Below, in pieces: positions 33,934 through 44,406 of a stretch of DNA of 64,000 nucleotides. This DNA is from GCA-002708315 sp964460905 (lineage in GTDB: Bacteria > Bacteroidota > Bacteroidia > Bacteroidales > F082): the NCBI GenBank assembly GCA_964460905.1, contig CAYWRM010000003.1, positions 119,260 through 183,259 of the forward strand, read 5' to 3'. The position numbers were made by a program, and so were the translations under genes. Every line of letters begins with the position of its first letter. Positions within the stretch are counted from its first letter, which is position 1. Under the pieces are notes generated by a model. It saw nothing but the letters and a program-made list of their open reading frames with translations, was not told the DNA's origin and ran no database searches.

Positions 33934-36900
33934 TTATCTAGTGGTTTCTATTTTGATAAATTTAGTCTCATATGGTAATAAGTCAATTTTCTCTGATAAT
34001 TGTTTTATTTTTTCTTCCAAGACATTAACCTGAGTAAATTTTTTGTTTTTTTCAATATTAAACAAGTTTGTAAGATCTAATGAAGCTGGTTTGCCATCTG
34101 TTTCTCTAAGGTGTAAAATAATTCCTTTTCCATCTTTTGTAGGTTTACTAGATACTAACAAGATATTTTGTGCATAAATATTCAATAAGCTTCCTTCCTT
34201 TAGAGGGTTGTTAGTCCTTCCTTTAGGCAATACTCTTGTAAGAAAAGGAACAGAAGAACTCCAGCTAAAACGCGTGGCAAATGCATTTGATGTATCATTA
34301 TCGGAAGTGATATAATAACTCCAACGAAGTTCCCCTTCCTGGCTTGCTTTGAAGTTTGTTGTCCAGTAATTATTTAGTACCCAAGAGTAAATATGAGAGG
34401 TTTCAGGTTTATGTTTATAGTAAAACTGCCCTGTATTAATAGCTCCAAACTGAACAAGAGGAATATCAATACTCCCAAAAACAATTTGGGCCTTGTTATT
34501 TTTTACAGAAGCAAAATGTTGGATAACATTCCAGTCTGATGCTGTGCCCTCCAGTTGATTTACGCCTGGTTCAACTATTCCTCCCTGGGCTTCATAAATA
34601 AGTTTACTACCATCTAAATAAAAAGGAAAAGCAATGTATATGCTTTCGGGTGTTGTAACAGGGAGCTTAATCATACTATAATAGAATTCGATTCGTTTGT
34701 CATAATGATAAAGCCGTATCTCAATATTAACGCCATTATCATCAGTACAAGCAGGTAGTTTTCCATTTAAAAAAAGGCTCTTCCATATGGGTCCATTCTT
34801 CATTGATAATAATTGAACATTCTGAAGCATTTTTCTGCTGCCAATCAAAGGTAAATAAATAGTATCTATTTTGGAAGAAGTATATCTCTCCAGTTGGTGC
34901 CGATTGTCCAATTGCTCGTAAATAAACTGACCGGTCTTAATACTGTCTTTTATGTCGGTCAGTTCCAATTTTAATTCTTTGTCAAGAATACTAAGAATAT
35001 TTCCAGTGCTACTATCAAGTTTGATATTATAATAGGTATTGCTAAATTCATAATTACCATGGCTTTCCATAGGAAGTTTGAGGTTTTCATCACTCACCTC
35101 AATCCGGTATGTTTTATATCCATATGATGGAATGTGCTCTACAAATAAATTCCAATAAGTTCCACCACCCTGGTTTTTTATGAACTGGGCTTTTATTTCA
35201 TGATTATCTTTATCTATAATTCTAAAATTTTTACCCATGGGGATAATTTCATGATCAATAAAAACACGAACCAAACCATTACGGTTCCAATTCAAAGTAT
35301 TGAAAACAATAATTGTCGGCACATCTGTTTTTTGAAAATAGGGTTGTATGAATCCCATTGCCGTCTCCTTAAGTAATCTTGATTTCATAACGGCATCCCA
35401 TGCATATGATGATTTTTCAGCCCACTGTACCATTGAGTTTTCAGAAAACGGTGCACTGATGCTTTCGTCGGCCCCAAAAGTATGTTCATCATAAAACAGC
35501 ATTGCATCCTGAACAGTATTAATAGAAGCCTGAATATGCTCTGGTAATGTTGCTCCTAATAATTTTGCCATAGATAACAATCCTATATTTGCTATCATAT
35601 CTTCTTGGGTAATTCTGACAGCTTGTGTTTCACGCATAGCAGAACCAAATCCATCAGCCCACCAATCGGGCCATGCAACCCTAAAAACAGGCAGTTCATC
35701 AGAATGGTGCTCTTCCATATATTCCATAAACTCGCTAGCAACAGCCAGTCTTATTTTTGGCCACTCATAATTTTCATTCCATTGCTTTACAATTTCGCAA
35801 GCAACGGTAGATGGAGGTGCATTATCAGTTATTGAGCCTGAAAACTGGAAGGCAGTTCTAGAAAACGGATATCCTTTGTTGTCGAGTTCAGCCAGATAAT
35901 TTGCTAATCCATCTTTAAAGGTATCAATATTACCAGATGTAAGTCCGAGCACATTGCCATGCATATAATGTTCACTTCGGTATGCAAGCAAACGTTTTCC
36001 AGAAGGAGATTCCCACCAGAATGCAGTTGGCATATTAAAAGGGATTCTGGCACGATGACCATGCTGTCCCATTAGAACATATTTTATACTTGTGTTCTCC
36101 GCATAATCAACCAGCGACCAGCCTATTCCGTTTACATCATCTTGCATTAGTGTTTTAACTTCAATACCAATTTCTTTAAAATCTGAGATAGGTTGTAATT
36201 GAGCTGCAAGGTTTGTTTCATCAATTATTTCACCATAATTAAATAACATACCTGTTACCTCCATTCTTCCTTCTTTTACGCGTCTAGCTAATCTTTCAAT
36301 CTGTTCTTTCGGACGACTAACTAAGTATTCTTTTACAGGCCAAGAAGCTTCACAGGTCCAACGGAACTTTGCATTGTCAGGGTAATCATCGGTTTGATCA
36401 CAATAATCCAGAGCATAGTCAATATACCGAAGGTGTTCGGGTAAAATTTCTGTTTGCGGTCTAGTGTAGCCAATATCAGTATGTGTATGCTCAACTATAT
36501 ATATTGTCCATTCTCTCACCGGTTTTATTTCAATCGTCTTAAACAATTTCTTTTTTTGATGAATATTTAGGTAAACAGTAACATTTTCAATGGAATCTGT
36601 TTTTGGGATTGAAACTTCGTAGGAATTGGATCCGGATAGTATCTCTACATTTTTGATAACATCATTAATACTTATTGTTCCAGTTGATTTTTCGCCGATA
36701 TTAATGTAATCAATGCCTATCACATAAAATAGCGTGTCTGATTTTTTTGATATAAGATCTTTTTGTCCGACAGCAAACTCTTCTTCCAGTTTTTCTGTAA
36801 ACGTCATATACCAGCTATTGCTATTTGCTTTTTCTCCTTCAATTTTTAAAGTGACAATTTCACCAGGAATAATTGAAGAATACGGCAGAGTAAGGCTAAT

Positions 36901-37329
36901 AAATCCCATTTGATCTTTATGTTTATCAATTTTAGTGATATTGAATTTTAGTGTTGCCCCATTTTTTCCTTTTACTACCCACTCTTTCAAATCATTACTT
37001 ATAGGATTTGAAAATGTAAAATATTTATCTTTATTCACATAAAGATTAAAATTTCGACTGTCAGATGTAACATCCATTCCATAAGCCCATAAAAACGTAA
37101 TATTTTTTTGAGCGTAGTCAACTGGAGCTTTTTCTGTTGTCCATACTATTGGCTTATAATCTGCCTGTGCTCTTGAAAGCAAACAAGAACCATAATTTTT
37201 TATAGGTGTATGATAATAGAAATTGAATCCTGAAATACTTTCTTCAAAGCCCTGGTAAAATTTGATATCCTGACCTGAAACAATAAGGGTATATAGAAAT
37301 GCACAAACAATAGTTGATATTAATTTCAT
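33934..37329 (-). CDS. Secreted GH38-family alpha-mannosidase
   Basis: The 1131-aa protein has a signal peptide (MKLISTIVCAFLYTLIVSGQ) and about 250 residues of beta-rich N-terminal sequence. The GH38 catalytic domain follows, with the zinc-binding HTHTDIGYTR (H283 and D285). The probable nucleophile Asp lies in MQDDVNGIGWS (397-398), and there is a later MLFYDEHTFGADES segment. The C-terminal half is the GH38 beta-sandwich. Family members remove alpha-linked mannose. Its start overlaps the stop of fucK by four bases, so it is the last gene of the fucose operon. The long N-terminal extension is not part of the usual GH38 fold and may bind carbohydrate. Confidence 0.85.
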   Translation of the reverse strand: MKLISTIVCAFLYTLIVSGQDIKFYQGFEESISGFNFYYHTPIKNYGSCLLSRAQADYKPIVWTTEKAPVDYAQKNITFLWAYGMDVTSDSRNFNLYVNKDKYFTFSNPISNDLKEWVVKGKNGATLKFNITKIDKHKDQMGFISLTLPYSSIIPGEIVTLKIEGEKANSNSWYMTFTEKLEEEFAVGQKDLISKKSDTLFYVIGIDYINIGEKSTGTISINDVIKNVEILSGSNSYEVSIPKTDSIENVTVYLNIHQKKKLFKTIEIKPVREWTIYIVEHTHTDIGYTRPQTEILPEHLRYIDYALDYCDQTDDYPDNAKFRWTCEASWPVKEYLVSRPKEQIERLARRVKEGRMEVTGMLFNYGEIIDETNLAAQLQPISDFKEIGIEVKTLMQDDVNGIGWSLVDYAENTSIKYVLMGQHGHRARIPFNMPTAFWWESPSGKRLLAYRSEHYMHGNVLGLTSGNIDTFKDGLANYLAELDNKGYPFSRTAFQFSGSITDNAPPSTVACEIVKQWNENYEWPKIRLAVASEFMEYMEEHHSDELPVFRVAWPDWWADGFGSAMRETQAVRITQEDMIANIGLLSMAKLLGATLPEHIQASINTVQDAMLFYDEHTFGADESISAPFSENSMVQWAEKSSYAWDAVMKSRLLKETAMGFIQPYFQKTDVPTIIVFNTLNWNRNGLVRVFIDHEIIPMGKNFRIIDKDNHEIKAQFIKNQGGGTYWNLFVEHIPSYGYKTYRIEVSDENLKLPMESHGNYEFSNTYYNIKLDSSTGNILSILDKELKLELTDIKDSIKTGQFIYEQLDNRHQLERYTSSKIDTIYLPLIGSRKMLQNVQLLSMKNGPIWKSLFLNGKLPACTDDNGVNIEIRLYHYDKRIEFYYSMIKLPVTTPESIYIAFPFYLDGSKLIYEAQGGIVEPGVNQLEGTASDWNVIQHFASVKNNKAQIVFGSIDIPLVQFGAINTGQFYYKHKPETSHIYSWVLNNYWTTNFKASQEGELRWSYYITSDNDTSNAFATRFSWSSSVPFLTRVLPKGRTNNPLKEGSLLNIYAQNILLVSSKPTKDGKGIILHLRETDGKPASLDLTNLFNIEKNKKFTQVNVLEEKIKQLSEKIDLLPYETKFIKIETTR

Positions 37330-38714
37330 ATTAAAAAATTATCTCTTGCCTCTTCAGCAGAATTAAATAATCCACAGCCGGCAAATGCAAACATGGCAGC
37401 GCCAAGGACTGTTGTTTCTGTTTGAGTAATTGTTCTTATTGGCATGTCCAAAGCTTTTGAGCGCAAGTTATTCCATAATTTGTTTTTTGAACCACCACCA
37501 ACTACAGTTATTGAAGTTGATTTAAACCCACAATTTTGTTCCAGTAAATCCAAACTTTTTTTGGTTTGTTTAGAAAGTGCTACTAAAGCAGCTTTGTAAA
37601 TTTCTCCTCGTTTTGTACTGATATTCATATTGCGGATTTGCCCATTATTATTGAAGAAATCAGGATTAATCTCCACTGTAGTTTCTGTGATTGCCTCTGC
37701 TTCCTTTATCATAATGTCGTAAATATTTGGATTGTTCATTACATCTGTAAAGATATTATTTCTAATCCATTCAAGAATCCCTGAGCCCTGCCATTGAATT
37801 CCCGGATTGAAAAGTCCGGGGACAGCATCAAACTCTGTAGTTATTCCTGCGTTAAACGCCTTTTTATTTAACTTGATATTTGGGGTTCTTACCATTAATA
37901 TTTCCCAGGTTCCAGAACTTAAAACAGGTTGGTTAATATCAGATCCAGATCCAAAAATGGCAAACTGAGTGTCGTGACCAGAAACTGTTACAAAAGTACC
38001 CATCGGTAATCCGGTTTCTTCTGAAACATTTTGATTTATCGTACCCACTATTTTGCCAGGTTCAAGCATTGGTGGAAATTTATTTTCAACCCCGATAGCA
38101 TTCAAGATTTTAGTTGAAAACCCCCTTGTTTTAATATCCGACATCATGGATGTGCCAGTCATGGTGGTATCGGTAACAAATTCGCCGGTTAGTTTATGGA
38201 TTAGCAGCGAAGGCATGAAAACAAAATAATCCATTTGATCAATGATTTCAGGTTTGTTCTCTTTAAACCAGATAAGTTTATTTATGGTATTGAAACTAAA
38301 TGCATTAACGCCACTGATTTTGTATAATTTCTCTGGGTGAATATATTTTTCAATATTATTCATAATAGGAGTAGTACGTTGGCAAGCCCACGATATAACA
38401 GGATAAAGTATTTCACCAAATTTATTCATGGGAGCACCATCTACACCAAAAGTGGTTACAGTTATTCCAATAATTTCTTTTTTGTTAATTTTCAAAACTA
38501 CTTCTTTTGTTGCTTTGGCAAGTTTATTCCAAATTTCATCAATATCCCATATTATTCCATTTTTATAGTATGGGTCGGAGTGAGTGTTATTGGGATAGGA
38601 TTTTTTAGCAAGGATTTCCCCTTTTTCATTTACAGCAACTGAACGCACATTTGTGGCTCCACAGTCGAGTACTATAATTATTTTTTGACTCATTATTTTC
38701 TGATTCTTTGACAA
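37326..38714 (-). CDS. fucK: L-fuculokinase
   Basis: The 462-aa FGGY-family kinase phosphorylates L-fuculose to L-fuculose-1-phosphate. It follows E. coli FucK closely along its length: VLDCGATNVRSVAVN, ITVTTFGVDGA, the SGVNAFSFNTINKLIWFKENKP region, GHDTQFAIFGSG, PVLSSGTWEILMVR and VVGGGSKNKLWN. These motifs separate it from rhamnulokinase and xylulokinase. It is coupled to the GH38 gene downstream and lies four bases after the sulfatase stop. Confidence 0.95.
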   Translation of the reverse strand: MSKNQKIMSQKIIIVLDCGATNVRSVAVNEKGEILAKKSYPNNTHSDPYYKNGIIWDIDEIWNKLAKATKEVVLKINKKEIIGITVTTFGVDGAPMNKFGEILYPVISWACQRTTPIMNNIEKYIHPEKLYKISGVNAFSFNTINKLIWFKENKPEIIDQMDYFVFMPSLLIHKLTGEFVTDTTMTGTSMMSDIKTRGFSTKILNAIGVENKFPPMLEPGKIVGTINQNVSEETGLPMGTFVTVSGHDTQFAIFGSGSDINQPVLSSGTWEILMVRTPNIKLNKKAFNAGITTEFDAVPGLFNPGIQWQGSGILEWIRNNIFTDVMNNPNIYDIMIKEAEAITETTVEINPDFFNNNGQIRNMNISTKRGEIYKAALVALSKQTKKSLDLLEQNCGFKSTSITVVGGGSKNKLWNNLRSKALDMPIRTITQTETTVLGAAMFAFAGCGLFNSAEEARDNFLI

Positions 38715-38717
38715 ATT

Positions 38718-40253
38718 CTAATTAGCTAAAACGTCTCCTAGCGCTTCCAGTTTAAACTTATCAATAGAAGATGTTGTATGTTCATTCTTCATTATCTCTT
38801 CTATTTTATTTACAATATCCATATGCTTTGCCGCTACATTATTTTCTTCTTTTATATCTTCATCTAGATTATACAATTCAATTTTCATATTCCCTTTTTT
38901 AATGTTTTTCCTGATTGCTTTCCATGGACCCATTCTAACGGCCTGCTGTCCACCATATTCTGAAAGTTCCCAATACAGAAAATCTCTATTTTTCTGATTT
39001 TCACTTAATAAGGTTGGCAGAAAGCTAATGCCATCCGTATATTCAGGTACAGGTATATTGGAAATTTCACAGAATGTAGGCATTACATCCCAGAAGGCAG
39101 AAATATGTTCACTAATGGTTCCGGCCTTTATTTTTTCCGGCCAGGAAGCAATCATCGGAACACGAATTCCTCCTTCATATAGATAACCTTTGGTGCGGCC
39201 TGTTACTGTTTGAAAAGGATTAGCACTTTTAAACCAGGTTGCATCAGCATCAATATAAGTTGGACCATTATCGCTGGTAAAGATGATGAGAGTGTTTTCG
39301 TAAACTCCCAACTCTTTTAACGTTGATACTAAGTCGCCTACTTGTTCATCGAGATAGGAAATCATTGCTGCATATGTTGCTCTTGGATAGCGATTTGGGT
39401 AGTAAGATGCTTTTGTCAAGGGTTCTTCATCACCAAACTTATTTACATAATAATCTACCCATTTTTGTGGTGCCTGTAGAGGAAGGTGAGGTATTGGTGT
39501 AGCATAATAAATAAAAAAGGGCTTGTCCTTATTATCTTCAATAAACTCTATTACCTCTGCGTGCATTATAGTTGGTGTGTAATCGTTCAAATTGAATTTG
39601 CTATAACTTGCTATATCGTAGGGGTCAGCATTTTCTTCCAGTTTAAGATGGGGTGCTATTGTATCATTATTTAAATATAACCGATTTTCATTTTTGTAAA
39701 GATGGATAGGGTAATATGTGTGAGCAATACGCTGACAGTTATAACCGATAAAAAAATCAAATCCTTTTTTGTTAGGAATGCTATTGGTGTGCGGTGCTCC
39801 CAGTCCCCATTTGCCAGCCATTCCGGTAACATAACCTGCTTTTTGTAGGAGGCTTGCTATTGTAATAGTGCTATCAGGTAAGGGATACTGGCCTTCCAAA
39901 GTTGAATCTGCTATCATTGCTTTATAGCTCCAAACATTGCCCCGGCTGTCCCATTCATGGTTTCCCCTGATAATGGCATGGCCAGGATGCATTCCGGTTA
40001 ATAAATTGCAGCGTGCTGGAGCACAAACTGCCGAACCGGAGTAATGTTGTGTAAAGCGCATACCAGTTTCGGCTAGGTTATCAATGTTTGGTGTTTCGAT
40101 TTTTTTTTGTCCGTAACAACCTAATTCACCGTAACCGAGGTCATCTGCTAGGATATAGATTATGTTGGGTTTTTTTGAAGCCTCCTGTTGTTTTGGATTA
40201 CAGGCAGTAATTGTTGTTAATACAATCAGTAGTAAAACAAATCTATTTCTCAT
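38718..40253 (-). CDS. Sulfatase lipoprotein (S1 family)
   Basis: The protein (511 aa from the ATG at 40253) is a lipoprotein: MRNRFVLLLIVLTTITAC with Cys18 as the lipid site. The alkaline-phosphatase-like domain begins PNIIYILADDLGYGELGCYG, with the metal-binding DD pair. Cys77 lies in CAPARCNLLTG, the CxPxR motif matured to formylglycine, so an anaerobic sulfatase-maturating enzyme is needed elsewhere. LLIFTSDNGPT-type and GGIRVPMIASWPEKIK motifs follow. It removes sulfate esters from glycans; the position on fucose or another sugar cannot be told. A longer frame reaching 40409 would overlap fucI and lacks a signal at its start. Confidence 0.9.
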   Translation of the reverse strand: MRNRFVLLLIVLTTITACNPKQQEASKKPNIIYILADDLGYGELGCYGQKKIETPNIDNLAETGMRFTQHYSGSAVCAPARCNLLTGMHPGHAIIRGNHEWDSRGNVWSYKAMIADSTLEGQYPLPDSTITIASLLQKAGYVTGMAGKWGLGAPHTNSIPNKKGFDFFIGYNCQRIAHTYYPIHLYKNENRLYLNNDTIAPHLKLEENADPYDIASYSKFNLNDYTPTIMHAEVIEFIEDNKDKPFFIYYATPIPHLPLQAPQKWVDYYVNKFGDEEPLTKASYYPNRYPRATYAAMISYLDEQVGDLVSTLKELGVYENTLIIFTSDNGPTYIDADATWFKSANPFQTVTGRTKGYLYEGGIRVPMIASWPEKIKAGTISEHISAFWDVMPTFCEISNIPVPEYTDGISFLPTLLSENQKNRDFLYWELSEYGGQQAVRMGPWKAIRKNIKKGNMKIELYNLDEDIKEENNVAAKHMDIVNKIEEIMKNEHTTSSIDKFKLEALGDVLAN

Positions 40254-40308
40254 TTTTGTGTGCGTTTTAAAATATATAGAAGTAATATTTTGTATTTCTA
40301 ATATTCGG

Positions 40309-42063
40309 TTATGAATATAATGGTCCATAATTACTGCAGGCACGGTAGTCCGCACCTTCGGAGTCCATACCGTACATTCTCCAAGCATGGGGGCGGAATA
40401 TTTGTTCATGACTTATGTTATGCATGTTTACCGGAATACGTAGCATAGATGCAAGGCTTATTAAATCAGCACCAATATGCCCAAAACTGCTGGCACAATG
40501 ATTAGCACCCCAGTTTGCCATTACTGAGTAAACATCCTTAAAAGCTCCATTTCCAGTTAGCCGTGGGGCAAACCATGTTGTTGGCCATGTTGGATTGGTT
40601 CTTTCAGTAAGCACGTTATTAATGTCTTCAGGTAGCTCCACTGTATAGCCTTCTGCAATTTGTAATACAGGCCCGAGGCCCTTAACTAAATTTATTCTGG
40701 AAATGGTTATTGGCATTTCTCCCTTTGTAAGAAATTCAGAAGAGAATCCACCACCACGAAAATATTCAGTTATTGCAGGACACCAAGATGTTGCGCTAAG
40801 ACATTTGTCAACTTCTTTATCTGTAATTTCCCAAAAAGGTTTAATGGCAGGTTTGCCGTTTTTTGATTGTTGTCCGGTAAAATCGAGAGCAGATGCACCT
40901 GAATTAATTAAATGGATTAAACCATTTGCAGCTAATCCCTCCAGCACACTACCCGTAACTCTTTTTATGGAATCGGGGCTCCAGTAGGTTCTAATATCTG
41001 AAAACATTTGGGCAGTATTTGTTAGAAGGTAACCAAATAACATAACTACACCATTTAATGAATCGTTTTCAGTTGCAACTAAATAAGGTGCACGTTTGCC
41101 ATTCCAGTCGAAGGAAGAGCAGAGGATGGCTTCAAGAAAATCGCCGTTAGGCTGATAGTCTGTCCAGTGACGCTGACCTTGAAATCCTGCTAAAATAGCA
41201 TTATGACCAAGGCCTTCTTCACGGTATCCATTTTCTATAAGTTTTTGATTGCCAGTCATTAGGTCGCGAGCAATCATGGTCATTTTTATAACTTTTTCCC
41301 ATTCAGCATCCTTCTTCTTTCTACTTTTTGGAGTATTATTATAATCTTTACCTTCATTACAATTTTCTTTCGTCCAGGATAATGCTTTGTTAAACTCTTC
41401 CTGATCAAAAATATTTTCATCAATCCTGCGAAGAAATTCTGTAAGATCAATGTATTCATTTCGCATTCCAAGGTATTCATTGAAGAAGTCAGCATCAATA
41501 ATAGAACCTGCAATTCCCATTGAAACGCCACCCATTGAAAGGTATGATTTGCCCTTCATAATGGTAACTGCTAAGCCTGCTTTTACAAATCGCAATAATT
41601 TTTCTTGTACATCGTTAGGTATTGAAGTATCTCCTGCATCTTGAACGTCTTTTCCGTAAATTCCAAAAGCCGGAATTCCTTTTTGATTGTGACCAGCAAG
41701 GGCTGCCGCCAGAAAAACAGCTCCAGGTCGTTCGGTTCCGTTAAATCCCCAAATTGCTTTTGGAATACTCGGGTTCATATCTATGGTTTCGCTGCCATAA
41801 CACCAGGCTGGAGTAACAGTTAACGAAACACCAACACACTCTTTTTCAAATTTTGATGCAGTGGCTGCTGCTTCAGCAACTCCTCCAATACAGGTGTCGG
41901 CAATTATACATTCAATAGCTTTCCCATTTGGATATAATAAGTTTGCAGACAAAAATTCTGCTGCTGATTTTGCCATATTCATTACTTGATTTTCAAGTGA
42001 TTCTCTAACCCCACCTTCTCTACCATCAATGGTTGGGCGTATTCCTATTTTTGGATATTTCAT
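40309..42063 (-). CDS. fucI: L-fucose isomerase
   Basis: FucI (584 aa; E. coli 591) converts L-fucose to L-fuculose, using Mn2+. The catalytic Glu and Asp are in VATENDSLNG and MFSDIRTYW and the metal-binding His in SSFGHIGADL. GFQGQRHWTDYQPNGDF is nearly identical to E. coli FucI. It lies between the DUF4838 lipoprotein and sulfatase genes, with 22 and 55 bases of spacing, so the cytoplasmic pathway genes are interleaved with exported enzymes. Confidence 0.97.
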   Translation of the reverse strand: MKYPKIGIRPTIDGREGGVRESLENQVMNMAKSAAEFLSANLLYPNGKAIECIIADTCIGGVAEAAATASKFEKECVGVSLTVTPAWCYGSETIDMNPSIPKAIWGFNGTERPGAVFLAAALAGHNQKGIPAFGIYGKDVQDAGDTSIPNDVQEKLLRFVKAGLAVTIMKGKSYLSMGGVSMGIAGSIIDADFFNEYLGMRNEYIDLTEFLRRIDENIFDQEEFNKALSWTKENCNEGKDYNNTPKSRKKKDAEWEKVIKMTMIARDLMTGNQKLIENGYREEGLGHNAILAGFQGQRHWTDYQPNGDFLEAILCSSFDWNGKRAPYLVATENDSLNGVVMLFGYLLTNTAQMFSDIRTYWSPDSIKRVTGSVLEGLAANGLIHLINSGASALDFTGQQSKNGKPAIKPFWEITDKEVDKCLSATSWCPAITEYFRGGGFSSEFLTKGEMPITISRINLVKGLGPVLQIAEGYTVELPEDINNVLTERTNPTWPTTWFAPRLTGNGAFKDVYSVMANWGANHCASSFGHIGADLISLASMLRIPVNMHNISHEQIFRPHAWRMYGMDSEGADYRACSNYGPLYS

Positions 42064-42085
42064 AATTATCTTTTTTGGTATATCG

Positions 42086-44332
42086 TTAATTTACAATTAT
42101 TTCGTCGATAAAAATCCAGGATGGGTTTCCATAACCTCTGTGCCAATCGGGACATGATTTTAGTGATATTGCTGAAATACGAAGATATCGAATATCAACC
42201 TTGCTTATTTTTAATGAAAAAGGGATACTCTTCACAAGATAGCTTCTGTCTTTATTGTCAGGATATATGGTTTTGATTATTTCATAATTAAGTCCATCCT
42301 TTGATATGGCTACTTGTAATGTTATTGGTAAAAAAACCCATGAATTTACTGCCTTAAGAAAGTTCATGTTTATTTCTGATATTTCAGTAGATTCAATAAA
42401 GTCAATACCCACAATCATATCTTCACCCTGAAATCCTAGCCAGTTATTATGAAAATCCAAGGAGCCAAATAGATTGTCATTCAGTGCTTTCGATCCTCCA
42501 ACAGGGTAAGTGTCGCTATAATTGGTCTTTATTTTTATGGTAGTATTCTTTAGCTTATTTGGTATTAGCATATTATTCAGTTTGCTCATAACGTACTTAC
42601 TATAGTCCACAAGTTTAAATCCCCTTTCATTGATTTTAATATTTTCTCTGCTGTTAGCGTAATTTTCCATGTTTTGCAGAAGACGAATTATCAATGGGTT
42701 AATTTCTTTTCCATTTTCACCATCAATAATGGCAGGCATTTGTTTAAAATTATTATTTATTGAAATATCAACAAAAGCAAAATCAATAGATAGGCGCGTA
42801 CGTTTTATCCTATCAAGAAAGATACTGTCTTGATAAACTTCCTTTTCGGCCTCATCCATCAAGAAACTATAGTATATCATCAATTCAGGGGTCAAAAAAG
42901 AGTTAGTATAATCAGACGGAAAGCCATAAATATTCAAAAATTCATCATCTGAATTTTCTTGCATTTCCTTGTTTATAGATTCATAATATTTTTTGACATA
43001 TGATCCGGCGGGGCCATAATATGAATCGATGAATTTATTAGCCAAAGAATCAACATTTACATAAGGATTCCACAAAAGCTTTGCTACTAAAAACTGCTTT
43101 AGTTCTAATAAATCAGACCAATTGCCATTACTGCCCTGCTCAAACATCATATCAACATTATTTTCCTTAAATAACTCAATATTTGGCTGTAATACAGGAA
43201 AGTTTGGAAATGGACATAAATAGTTTTTAAATTGAACAACATAATCCCAAACAAATATGTTCTTTGTCAGATTGCTCCATGCTTTCATTTCCTTAACAAA
43301 TTTGTTACTTCGCTCATCAACTATTAATGGCATCCCCCTGTTGCACTCAATGGAGCAAAACATAATGTTTACATTTTTATCAGGTACTATATTTTGAGGC
43401 GCAGATCTAGTAAACTGATATGCAAGAGTAGATATTTGTTTTTCAGGAAAAGCTCTGGCAATTTTGTTTGCCATTTCTACATATACACCCGAAATAGAAC
43501 CGTATTTTTCATATAGCTTCTTACAATTATCACACTCGCAATAATTGATAGCATCATTTTGAGATACCGACCAATATTTTTTCCCCGGTTTCTTAGCTAT
43601 TTCCTTGCCCAGATTCTCTATTAGTTTATCAATTACCTCAGGATTACTTAGGCAGAGTTGTGCATCCTGCAGGCGTCTTCCATTTATCAATGAGTAATAT
43701 TCAGGATTTTTTTCATAATATTTCTCAGGTGGCAATAGTCTATGAAAAGTGTGGACAAACATACCCCAATCGTCCAGATCTTCTAATTTATACCACCAAC
43801 GGTATGACTCATTTTTTTGTCCAGGGAAAAGAGCTCTCCTAAAATCAAATGCAGGATTGTATGTTTTAAATGAGTTTTCAAATTGAACACTTTCCTTCTT
43901 AGGGATAAAATCCTCTGTATCTGAAAGTTTAATGCACCCAAGATACTCTTCCAAAAAAGTAGCTATGGCATACGAAGTGGCCTTGGGGGTTTTTCCTACG
44001 AGAAAAATGCTGTCTTTTTTTATGGAAATAATAAAACCATCTTCTTTTAAGTTAATTAAAGAATCTGTAAGAGGTGAAACTGCAAAGTCATATCCAATAT
44101 ATATTCCTGTTATGTTTGTAGGGGCTTTATTTAAAATTTCCAGATTCCTACCTGTGATTTGCATCCAATAATTTTTTAATTGATTAGATGCAATCAGAAA
44201 AGTACTATCAGCATTTTTAGCTAATATAATAGCAAAATCACGTTCTTTAACTTGCTTTGTATCATCAGCCTTTTTCTCAAAAATAGAACAACCAGTTAAA
44301 ACAATTAGCAATAAAAACAGTCCCTTTTTCAT
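42086..44332 (-). CDS. DUF4838 lipoprotein, putative glycoside hydrolase
   Basis: The 748-aa lipoprotein (signal ending at Cys15, MKKGLFLLLIVLTGC) starts with an alpha-glucuronidase/GH20 N-terminal-like domain (about residues 30-150). A DUF4838 TIM-barrel-like region follows (about 165-430), with WSVSQNDAINYCECDNCKKLY, IARAFPEKQISTLAYQF and CSIECNRGM. A helical region comes next, and then a C-terminal discoidin-like (F5/8-type) beta-sandwich from about residue 610 (LNDNLFGSLDFHNNWLGFQGED). The conserved CxxC in CECDNC is typical of DUF4838. Members occur in glycan loci but their activity is unsettled; hexosaminidase-like action is inference. It lies 22 bases before fucI. Confidence 0.8.
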   Translation of the reverse strand: MKKGLFLLLIVLTGCSIFEKKADDTKQVKERDFAIILAKNADSTFLIASNQLKNYWMQITGRNLEILNKAPTNITGIYIGYDFAVSPLTDSLINLKEDGFIISIKKDSIFLVGKTPKATSYAIATFLEEYLGCIKLSDTEDFIPKKESVQFENSFKTYNPAFDFRRALFPGQKNESYRWWYKLEDLDDWGMFVHTFHRLLPPEKYYEKNPEYYSLINGRRLQDAQLCLSNPEVIDKLIENLGKEIAKKPGKKYWSVSQNDAINYCECDNCKKLYEKYGSISGVYVEMANKIARAFPEKQISTLAYQFTRSAPQNIVPDKNVNIMFCSIECNRGMPLIVDERSNKFVKEMKAWSNLTKNIFVWDYVVQFKNYLCPFPNFPVLQPNIELFKENNVDMMFEQGSNGNWSDLLELKQFLVAKLLWNPYVNVDSLANKFIDSYYGPAGSYVKKYYESINKEMQENSDDEFLNIYGFPSDYTNSFLTPELMIYYSFLMDEAEKEVYQDSIFLDRIKRTRLSIDFAFVDISINNNFKQMPAIIDGENGKEINPLIIRLLQNMENYANSRENIKINERGFKLVDYSKYVMSKLNNMLIPNKLKNTTIKIKTNYSDTYPVGGSKALNDNLFGSLDFHNNWLGFQGEDMIVGIDFIESTEISEINMNFLKAVNSWVFLPITLQVAISKDGLNYEIIKTIYPDNKDRSYLVKSIPFSLKISKVDIRYLRISAISLKSCPDWHRGYGNPSWIFIDEIIVN

Positions 44333-44406
44333 TTGTTTAAAATTTATTAATTACCTGAATTTAAATTAATTAAAAATTTGTGCACATCTGCAACCGCTTC
44401 GCTTTC

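Noticed and set aside
37326..38714. Rhamnulokinase as the identity of the FGGY kinase
   Set aside because: Its motifs match FucK along the entire length and the flanking genes are fucI and fucP.
40254..40409. N-terminal extension of the sulfatase into fucI
   Set aside because: It would overlap fucI by about 100 bases and hide the lipoprotein signal that begins at 40253.
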